Part shown: piece by piece, positions 58,130-64,000 of the stretch
Numbering within the stretch: position 1 is the first letter of the stretch
Layout: each line of letters starts with the position of its first letter
Source of the DNA: Lachnospiraceae bacterium A2
Lineage (GTDB): Bacteria; Bacillota; Clostridia; Lachnospirales; Lachnospiraceae
Reading direction: 5' to 3'
NCBI GenBank assembly: GCA_000403315.2
Contig: KE159640.1
Span: 72,790 to 136,789, forward strand
Length of the DNA: 64,000 bases
The notes under the pieces: model-generated
What the model saw: the letters and a program-made list of their open reading frames with translations, nothing else
Databases searched by the model: none
What the model was told of the DNA's origin: nothing
Program-made: the position numbers and the translations under genes

Positions 58130-61100
58130 TCAAGCCTGCCCTGCCCGTTTGATTTCTTCTAAAAATGCTTTTGCAGCCCCATACAATGCCCTGGTCTGGA
58201 CTGGGCTGGGCTCTTTTTGCTGTTCCGGCTGCCCTGCTTCTTTTTCCCCAAAGGTAAACCGGGAAAGTTCCAGGTTATCGCTGCAGATCATATCCACCTT
58301 CCATGCATCCCCGGCATCCGGGCTGATACGCTCCTGCAGTTCCGCTTCACGGTTTTTCAGTTCCTCAATGGTCCTGGGGGAATCGGAAATAATGTACCCT
58401 TTTACCGATTCCGGCTGTATCTGGAAGCTGGCTGCTACCTTTCCAAGCGCAGGGGAATCAAACATGATATCCACCCTGCCCCGTTCTTCCTTCCCGCGGA
58501 CAATCTTAAGCTGGACATTTGTCAGCTCATCCGCCACCAGCACAGGGATTGCATAATGTTCCTCTTTTGCCATCTGTGTGCCCAGCGCAATCTGCTGCTT
58601 TACTATTTTCATGTCCCGGATGTCAAGGCTCCTCACATCCTTGGACTGGATCATGGTTTTCATAACATTTTCCGCCACTTCCGCCAGCTTTTTCTGGGCT
58701 TTTGCCATATCCTCCGGCGTCTTGGCTGCTTCCCCAAACTCCTCAAGGATTCCGGCTTTTACTTCCTCAAAATCAACTTCTTTCCCTAAATTTTTAGGGT
58801 CAAACAGGTTCTTGAACACATTTCTCTGCTCCATCATCTGTTTTGCCGCTAAAATATTGTAGGCTGTCACGGGCATATCATGGCTCGTCAGCATTTGCAG
58901 CACCTGGGCTTCTGCTTCCTTCGCCCCTGCAAACTCCTGCATCTGTTCCCGGTAATATGCTTCTTCCGTTTCTGCATCTTTCGGCGCCTGTTTTAACTGC
59001 CACAATAATTCCTCCGGCGTCAGCTCTGCCCAGGGCTTCCCTGCGCTGTTTGCCATATTTTGCTGGCTCCCTGCTGCCTGCCTGTTTGTTTTCCCTGTAC
59101 CATTTGCCATGGCTTGCTGCAGGCCTTCCGGCGTTACCATCCCAAAAGCTTCTTTTGCGCAGTCTGTCTGGTATGCGGATTCTATCTGCTGGGAAATGCT
59201 CAATTCTTCTGTAGGGGCAGACTCCGTGCCGCCAAAAGTTTCATCCACAGATACATCGATGCCTGAATTCCGGTTGGTGCGCACTGCAGTCAGCAGGTTT
59301 TTCATGGTAAGTTCTGCGCCCTGGTTTACCAAAGCCCCAACCACTGCCCCATCGGTTTTGTCAATCTGGTTCAGCAGGCGGTAAATGCCAATGTAGCTGT
59401 CCCGCTCCTCCAGGGTGATTTCCTGATGCTGCTCTAACTTCCACAGGAACTTGCTGAACTTGTCTTCCTCCGCGCCCTCCATGCTGTTTTTGATTTCTGC
59501 AGCCTTGCTGTTAAGCTGCTCCACCGTCATTTCTAAAGGGTTTACCCCTTCCCGTATCATTTCCAGCACTACGGACGGGGACAGGTTCTGGAACATATTC
59601 TGGACTTTCTGGTCGGCAGCTTTTATCCCTGAAATGGATTCCGGGTTAATTTCCATCCGGTTATACGCTAAAATACGCACTGCCCGCCGATTCGGCTCTG
59701 TTACCTCAAGATCCAAATCTTCCAATATATCGTCTACATTCCGGAATGCTTTCTTCATGGAATCGCCCAAATCTGCCCGGGGGGCTGTGCGGAGGGCTTC
59801 ATACGCTTCCCCTGCCCGTTCCAGCTCTGCTTTCTGGGACATCCCTGCCTGGTGCATGCCATTGATGGTATCTATGTCTGTCCTTGTATTCCCTAACAGG
59901 TAAGCCGGCGTGCCAGCTAACTCATGGGTTTTCCCCATAGTTTCCGCAAAAACAGCGGCCTGCCCTGCTGTTGGCTCCACCCCGTTTTGGGACAGTAAGC
60001 TCTTATAATATTCTTCTTCCAAAGCCTTAAGCTGCTCTACCACTTCCTCCAAAGGCTTTGTTTCAATGGCAAACCCCTGTTTCAGCAACGCGTAATTGGC
60101 CTGTGCCGTCATCATCAGCCGGGTTTCCTCCAACTGCCGTTTTGCAGTGACAAAATCCATGTCCTCCGGGGAAAAGCTGTGGGATGCCTGCCTGCCGGGA
60201 TCTGCGCCCTGTTGCCCCTGGGAGCCCTGCTGGTTCTCCTTTTGGGCCGCCTGTAAATTCTCTATGGTAAAGGGAAGGCCTTTTTCCACTACATGCCAGA
60301 TATCTGCATCTGTTGCCTGTGCAACGGTTTCTGCTGCCTGTTTTGCCCTGTCGGCATAACTGTAGCCTTCCAAAAGAATGGCATCCGTGGGGCGGTTTCC
60401 CTCTGCAATTGCCCCTAGCATGGCGCCCATAAGCTGCCCTGCATCCGGCGGAAGCTCCATTCCCTTTAAGTCCATGGCATACCTTAGGTTTTCTTCCGTT
60501 AAGGGGATCTGCTCCCCCATCATCCACTGAGCCATAGCCATGGAATCTTCATTTACCGGAAGTCCCGCACGGGAGATTACCTGTTCCACCTGTGCCTTTA
60601 ATTGGCCGTCCATGGCAGTCCCTGCGGCGTTTTGCCCAGCTTGCTGCGGCATATGGCTGCCATAATAGCCGCCCGCTGGCTGTGCCGCTGCATATGGCAC
60701 GGAACTGCTGCCAGTTGCTGCCTGGGGGGATGGCGCCGAACTGCTATGCTGCGCTTTATAAAGGTTTTCCACTGTTGGGGGAAGTTCCTGCCCCAGCAAA
60801 TATTTGATGGCTTCTTCCGAACAGCCTGTAAGGCTTGCTGCCTGCCGTATGGCTTCTTCACAGCCCGATATATTTTCTTCCGTCAAGGGAAGGTCTGCTT
60901 CCCTGATTGCTGACTCTAACTGCTTAGCATAACCTGTGCTCCCAACCAGCTTTTCTAACTGCTCCCCACTCAATTCATCCCCAAACACGCTAATATCTAC
61001 CCCGGCTTTTGCCAATTCAGCCTTTATCTTATCTACCACCGTGACAATAGTTTCCACATCTGTGCCGTTCACGGAAAACCCTTCCCCGTCCATCTGCTGG

Positions 61101-61381
61101 CAGTCTTTTCCAGACATGGTGTTAGAAACCATTTCTATTTGCCGCTGGGTATGCTGTGCCTTGGCATTTTCCGCATCCTGCTGTATTTTTCCAATCTGGG
61201 AGTCCCCTGCCCGGTGGGGGGCGTCCACCATGGTCTGCTGCACGCCCTGCGTCCTTGCTGCGGCTTTTTCTGCCTGCGCCGCCTGTTCCTCCTGGGCTTT
61301 TGCTGAGGCAGTACCCTTGGTTTCCACTTTATTTGCCTTGGTAATTTCAGGCAAATTGCTGTTTTCTACTCTAATATTCAT
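58130..61381 (-). CDS. Large flagellar-locus protein with DUF6240
   Basis: The 1083-residue protein is Gln, Glu and Ala rich and largely helical, with repeated short motifs of LPLTEENI / LPPTVENLY / LPVNEDSM / IPLTEENLRYAMD type, spaced by 40-60 residues in the first half (about 155-380) and again as MPVTAYNILAAKQMM near 830. The last 180 residues (IVRGKEERGRVDIMFDSPALGKVAASFQIQPESVKGYIISDSPRTIEELKNREAELQERI, ends shown) resemble the C-terminal part of flagellar hook-length control proteins, as in DUF6240 proteins of Lachnospiraceae. A FliK-like role is inferred. A sigma-28-like promoter lies upstream. Confidence 0.75.
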   Translation of the reverse strand: MNIRVENSNLPEITKANKVETKGTASAKAQEEQAAQAEKAAARTQGVQQTMVDAPHRAGDSQIGKIQQDAENAKAQHTQRQIEMVSNTMSGKDCQQMDGEGFSVNGTDVETIVTVVDKIKAELAKAGVDISVFGDELSGEQLEKLVGSTGYAKQLESAIREADLPLTEENISGCEEAIRQAASLTGCSEEAIKYLLGQELPPTVENLYKAQHSSSAPSPQAATGSSSVPYAAAQPAGGYYGSHMPQQAGQNAAGTAMDGQLKAQVEQVISRAGLPVNEDSMAMAQWMMGEQIPLTEENLRYAMDLKGMELPPDAGQLMGAMLGAIAEGNRPTDAILLEGYSYADRAKQAAETVAQATDADIWHVVEKGLPFTIENLQAAQKENQQGSQGQQGADPGRQASHSFSPEDMDFVTAKRQLEETRLMMTAQANYALLKQGFAIETKPLEEVVEQLKALEEEYYKSLLSQNGVEPTAGQAAVFAETMGKTHELAGTPAYLLGNTRTDIDTINGMHQAGMSQKAELERAGEAYEALRTAPRADLGDSMKKAFRNVDDILEDLDLEVTEPNRRAVRILAYNRMEINPESISGIKAADQKVQNMFQNLSPSVVLEMIREGVNPLEMTVEQLNSKAAEIKNSMEGAEEDKFSKFLWKLEQHQEITLEERDSYIGIYRLLNQIDKTDGAVVGALVNQGAELTMKNLLTAVRTNRNSGIDVSVDETFGGTESAPTEELSISQQIESAYQTDCAKEAFGMVTPEGLQQAMANGTGKTNRQAAGSQQNMANSAGKPWAELTPEELLWQLKQAPKDAETEEAYYREQMQEFAGAKEAEAQVLQMLTSHDMPVTAYNILAAKQMMEQRNVFKNLFDPKNLGKEVDFEEVKAGILEEFGEAAKTPEDMAKAQKKLAEVAENVMKTMIQSKDVRSLDIRDMKIVKQQIALGTQMAKEEHYAIPVLVADELTNVQLKIVRGKEERGRVDIMFDSPALGKVAASFQIQPESVKGYIISDSPRTIEELKNREAELQERISPDAGDAWKVDMICSDNLELSRFTFGEKEAGQPEQQKEPSPVQTRALYGAAKAFLEEIKRAGQA

Positions 61382-61503
61382 TTCCTTCGCCCCTTTAAAA
61401 GCTGCTGGGAAAGAAGATTATGGCATACGCCAAACCCGCTAAATACAAGGCTTTTTCCCCGACAGCCCCTGAATTCCTGCCTTCCTAAATTTTAACAATA
61501 GTT

Positions 61504-61531
61504 ATTTCGGTTAAAAAACAGAGAAACTTTA
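61504..61531 (-). promoter_or_regulatory. Sigma-28 (SigD)-like promoter
   Basis: On the minus strand TAAA (61528-61531), 16 bp, ACCGAAAT (61504-61511) is close to the TAAA-N15-GCCGATAA flagellar consensus. It would drive the DUF6240 gene, and perhaps flagellin and fliS beyond it. Start to ATG is about 115 bases. Confidence 0.5.
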
Positions 61532-61542
61532 GCAATTTTCAC

Positions 61543-61571
61543 TTGTAATCATTGTCCATTTGTATTAAAAT
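61543..61571 (+). promoter_or_regulatory. SigA promoter of the ferredoxin gene
   Basis: TTGTAA (61543-61548), 17 bp, TAAAAT (61566-61571), 64 bases before the ferredoxin ATG. Confidence 0.6.
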
Positions 61572-61634
61572 AGGGTTCAAAGCTACCATTAGGGAGCTGA
61601 GATGAATATTCATTTTATAAGGAGGAAGACGAAA

Positions 61635-61805
61635 ATGGCATATGTAATTAATGATTCTTGTGTAAGCTGCGGAACATGTGAAGGGGAATGTCCAGTAGGC
61701 GCTATCGCTGCTGGTGATGGCAAATATGAAATCAACGCAGATACCTGCATCGATTGCGGGACTTGCGCAGGCTCCTGCCCGACAGGCGCTATTGAACAGG
61801 GCTAA
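61635..61805 (+). CDS. 2[4Fe-4S] ferredoxin
   Basis: This 56-residue clostridial ferredoxin has two CxxCxxCxxxCP motifs: CVSCGTCEGECPVGAI and CIDCGTCAGSCPTGAI. It carries electrons between redox enzymes of fermentation in the cytosol. ATG at 61635 follows AAGGAGGAAGACGAAA and gives the standard family length. It is a single-gene unit with its own promoter and a terminator. Confidence 0.96.
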   Translation: MAYVINDSCVSCGTCEGECPVGAIAAGDGKYEINADTCIDCGTCAGSCPTGAIEQG

Positions 61806-61830
61806 TCCTTACATAAAGCCCAGAATAAAG

Positions 61831-61872
61831 TGCCCAAGACCTTACCTATTCATGTGGGGGCTTGGGCATTTT
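61831..61872 (+). terminator. Terminator after the ferredoxin gene
   Basis: TGCCCAAG (61831-61838) pairs with CTTGGGCA (61861-61868), followed by TTTTG. Confidence 0.75.
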
Positions 61873-61939
61873 GTGCGCCGAGCACGTCGCTCTAGCGACA
61901 TAATTCCTTTCGTGCGAGCGATCCTTGCGGAGCATTTTG

Positions 61940-61966
61940 CTTTATAGGACGCAATTTCCTATAAAG
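61940..61966. repeat. CTTTATAGGA inverted repeat (dispersed type)
   Basis: CTTTATAGGA (61940-61949) and TCCTATAAAG (61957-61966) pair fully. The arms resemble the CTATAGGAA repeats at 46731 and 63335. GC-rich repeats (GTCGCTCTAGCGAC) lie just before it. Confidence 0.6.
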
Positions 61967-61967
61967 T

Positions 61968-62002
61968 AAAAAAGAATCCTGCATTCAGCAGGATTCTTTT
62001 TT
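61968..62002. terminator. Bidirectional terminator
   Basis: AAAAAAGAATCCTGC (61968-61982), loop ATTCA, GCAGGATTCTTTTTT (61988-62002). It ends the MerR-type gene on the minus strand (overlapping its last bases) and backs up the ferredoxin terminator. Confidence 0.9.
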
Positions 62003-63047
62003 ATACCGTTAAGTTGGGGTTTAAATTCTTCTCCTTCCCTGCCAGCTTCGCCGGCTCTTTTTCTTTTTTTGTCTTTTTTTCCTTGCGGAACCTCTTAGCC
62101 TTGCGGGTGCTGCGGATTGCTTCATCCAGCTTGCGGAACCGTTCTTCTTCCGCTTCATCCTGTTCCCGCATCAGGTAATTCATTTCCTTTAATACCTTGT
62201 CCCCAACCTGTGCGCCAACTTCCTTGCCCAAGGCCTGGTTGTTTTCCTCTACCGCCTGTTTTACAATCGTGAGCATCATGGACTGGAACTGCTCCAGCTT
62301 TACCGTGTTGGAAACCGGGCTATGGCGGTCTGCCATCTGCCTGCCTTCCGCCCCTTTTGACGCCATTTCCATATATTCCCTGTTCATCTGAATCACATTA
62401 TTCCCTCCCGGCTGATTATTCGCAAAGCCTCCTGTTTCCATTGCTGGATGGGCTATATATTGTGCCTGCCCGCTTGGATAATTTCCGGCTTCTGCCTTGG
62501 GGCGGCCCGCATATTTTGCTTGTCCATTTTCCGGCTGGCTCCCTGTATAGCTTCCAGCTTCTGCTGCCGGATGGACATAGCCGCCTTCTGGCTGGCTGCT
62601 TACATAACTGGCATTTTCCTGGGGTTTCCGGCTCTGGGGCATGGATTCTGCCGCTGGGTGGAGATAACCTCCCTCTGCCTGGCCGCCTGCATAACTGGCG
62701 TTTTCCTGGGATTGCCGGCTCTGGGGCATGGATTCTGCTGCCGGGAGATAGCCTCCCTCTGCCTGGCTCCCCCCATAGGCTTCTGCGCCTGCATAGCCAT
62801 GGGCTCCCGGCTCTGGCTGGTTCTGGGTACTATGTATCATCATGCGAATGGCTTTTAACTGGTATCCCTGTTCTTTCCATTCCTTTATCTTTTGGAACTG
62901 CGCTATATTTTCTTCTGTGTAATAGCGGTGCCCCATCTCATTGCGGGGAATCAGAAGTTCAAGTTCTTCTTCCCAATAACGCAATACGTGGGACTCAACA
63001 TTTACAATGTTTGCCGCGTCCGAAATCATATAGCGTACGTTTTCCAC
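62001..63047 (-). CDS. MerR-type regulator with tandem repeats
   Basis: The 348-residue protein has an N-terminal MerR HTH (MISDAANIVNVESHVLRYWEEELELLIPRNEMGHRYYTEENIAQFQKIKEWKEQGYQLKAIRMMI, ends shown). The middle (about 80-225) is a low-complexity region of tandem units, each like GGYLHPAAESMPQSRKPQEN followed by ASY. The C-terminus (about 245-345) is a helix with long basic tail (RKAKRFRKEKKTKKEKEP). The layout resembles RacA-like chromosome-anchoring proteins more than effector-binding MerR proteins, so a structural role is possible. AGGAGG precedes ATG at 63047. Confidence 0.82.
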   Translation of the reverse strand: MENVRYMISDAANIVNVESHVLRYWEEELELLIPRNEMGHRYYTEENIAQFQKIKEWKEQGYQLKAIRMMIHSTQNQPEPGAHGYAGAEAYGGSQAEGGYLPAAESMPQSRQSQENASYAGGQAEGGYLHPAAESMPQSRKPQENASYVSSQPEGGYVHPAAEAGSYTGSQPENGQAKYAGRPKAEAGNYPSGQAQYIAHPAMETGGFANNQPGGNNVIQMNREYMEMASKGAEGRQMADRHSPVSNTVKLEQFQSMMLTIVKQAVEENNQALGKEVGAQVGDKVLKEMNYLMREQDEAEEERFRKLDEAIRSTRKAKRFRKEKKTKKEKEPAKLAGKEKNLNPNLTV

Positions 63048-63254
63048 ATTTTAACCTCCTTTTTGGGATTCGCCCTCCGGCAAGCCGGGCGGCTTTGCTG
63101 CATGGGCTGCAGCTTGTCCCTTTTTACTAATTCTATTTTAACGATTTCCCTCTTTCGTTACAATCTTTTTTCATCGTGAAATAATGACAGCAAAACACAG
63201 ATAGTTGCTTTTTGCGGAAAATATCTTGGAAATGTTACAGGATATGCCAAGAAA

Positions 63255-63401
63255 GAATCCTGCTTTGCAGGATTCTCTGCCTGCGGCGGGTCGCTTTGCG
63301 ACAGACTTCATACCCGCCGCAGTGCGATAAAATCTTTTTTATTCTATAGGAAAGCACTTTCACACTTTAGAGTGACAAGATCCTTCCTATAGAATAAAAA
63401 A
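63255..63401. repeat. Three consecutive hairpins
   Basis: First GAATCCTGC-TTT-GCAGGATTC (63255-63275). Second CTGCGGCGGGT (63281-63291) with ACCCGCCGCAG (63312-63322) and an inner GTCGC/GCGAC pair. Third TTTTTTATTCTATAGGAA (63335-63352) with TTCCTATAGAATAAAAAA (63384-63401). No gene is seen in 63048-63497. They may be terminators or members of a dispersed repeat family, since related sequence recurs at 46726 and 61940. Confidence 0.75.
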
Positions 63402-63497
63402 ACGCCCATCCCGAAAATGCCATCCAGTATAACATTTTCAGGATAGGTCCCTTAAATTAAGCCCAGAATCTGGTTGGGTTCCGTTTTTGATCCGGCC

Positions 63498-64000
63498 TTA
63501 CAAACTCTGTATTAGTTTAACGCCCTGTACAAGTTTTTCTGATATAGGTGCAATCCCTTCCCTCCACGCTGTTTCCAGTAATTGTTTATAGAAATCTTTT
63601 TCCGCCTTGGAAATTACATTCAGCCCCCATGCGTGTTCTGGTATTGCATCAATAATGCCAAACATCCTGTCCATATCCAATTTCCCTGCAAAACGCAGGA
63701 TGGCGTCATTGCATCTATTGTTTTCCATTGATTCCATAAACCGGAACGGATAAAGGTGATGGCCGTTGTCATCAAGGAAAAAAGAAACTCCGGTAAAAAC
63801 ATCTTGTTTCACCAATGAGGTATCTTTTCCCCTGCGTTCTTCAACGGATACAGTCCTTTTGTTAAAAAGAGCATTGCCGTTATCAAAGACAGGGGCAAGC
63901 TCTATGGTATAGCGCCCAAGCAATAACCCCCAGTTGCCGTTGTTGCGGTCATTGTTTAAGATAAAGGCATCTGTAACAAACATATCCCAGAAACGTTCAC
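63498..64000 (-). CDS. HipA/CtkA-like kinase, C-terminal part, cut by the window edge
   Basis: The frame is open to the right edge, so the N-terminus lies outside. The first visible residues, ERFWDMFVTDAFILNNDRNNGNWGLLL, carry the HipA-type catalytic and metal-binding motif (Asp in NNDRNNGNWG) and are followed by APVFDNGNALF, which has the DNG motif equivalent to the kinase DFG region. The rest is helical. HipA kinases phosphorylate tRNA synthetases or translation factors and act as toxins; CtkA-like proteins are single-gene kinases. Whether an antitoxin gene exists cannot be seen. Confidence 0.75.
   Translation of the reverse strand, partial: ERFWDMFVTDAFILNNDRNNGNWGLLLGRYTIELAPVFDNGNALFNKRTVSVEERRGKDTSLVKQDVFTGVSFFLDDNGHHLYPFRFMESMENNRCNDAILRFAGKLDMDRMFGIIDAIPEHAWGLNVISKAEKDFYKQLLETAWREGIAPISEKLVQGVKLIQSL

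Overview
The window looks like chromosome from a motile, low-to-moderate GC anaerobe of the Lachnospiraceae (Clostridia, Bacillota). The basis is gene content and protein style: flagellin, FliS and a large DUF6240 protein side by side, a Clostridia-type tad pilus cluster, a BofA-like gene, CoaX and DUF6145 proteins, and strong AGGAGG ribosome binding sites. No rRNA, tRNA or CRISPR array was recognised.

Bases 1-20.5 kb are mobile DNA with three layers. The outer layer is one end of a Tn1549-like integrative conjugative element (ICE) running leftwards from the 3' end of lysS: DUF6075, DUF3970, ParA, ParB, a RepA_N-type initiator carrying a 23-bp iteron array inside its coding sequence, several element-specific proteins, PcfB, and the start of the coupling protein gene virD4. 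virD4 is cut in two by a second element of about 12.96 kb (298-13256). That element encodes a TnpX-like large serine recombinase, a relaxase and MobC with an oriT-like region, RepA and DnaC-like replication proteins, TnpW, small regulators, and an AT-rich cargo of a VanR/VanS-like two-component system plus a VanZ-like membrane protein. The third layer is an IS3-family insertion sequence (about 9151-10668) next to a 116-bp imperfect palindrome. When the ends of the nested element are joined head to tail on paper, they make a consensus promoter (TTGACA, 16 bp, TATAAT) aimed at the recombinase gene.

Bases 20.5-29.2 kb are housekeeping genes on the minus strand: lysS, greA, a hypothetical gene, dusB, coaX, DUF6145, birA, argF, then an SPFH/NfeD membrane pair. 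A 161-bp MITE-like inverted repeat follows. From 29.5 to 33.0 kb, on the plus strand, lies a LytTR response regulator and a GHKL sensor kinase, then a short control region with direct repeats of LytTR-box type abutting a good promoter, an 18-codon ORF for a cationic amphipathic peptide, a small secreted protein and a TraX-like membrane protein. This is the best candidate here for an undescribed system: a quorum-type regulator that may directly switch on a phenol-soluble-modulin-like peptide, although no AgrB/AgrD pair is present.

Bases 33-45 kb hold a SleB-like cell wall hydrolase, a chemoreceptor, pgi, murG, a decayed sugar ABC transporter operon (lacI, binding protein and two permeases, all damaged) with an intact YesL gene, a HIT protein and a flavodoxin-SCP2 fusion. 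Bases 45-55 kb are a complete tad/Flp pilus operon on the minus strand from one promoter near 55.25 kb. It has two separate prepilin peptidases and ends near an FHA-domain gene. Bases 55.3-64 kb hold the BofA-like gene, DUF2508, fliS, flagellin, the 1083-residue DUF6240 protein with a sigma-28-like promoter, a two-cluster ferredoxin, a MerR-type regulator with internal repeats, and the C-terminal part of a HipA-like kinase cut by the window edge.
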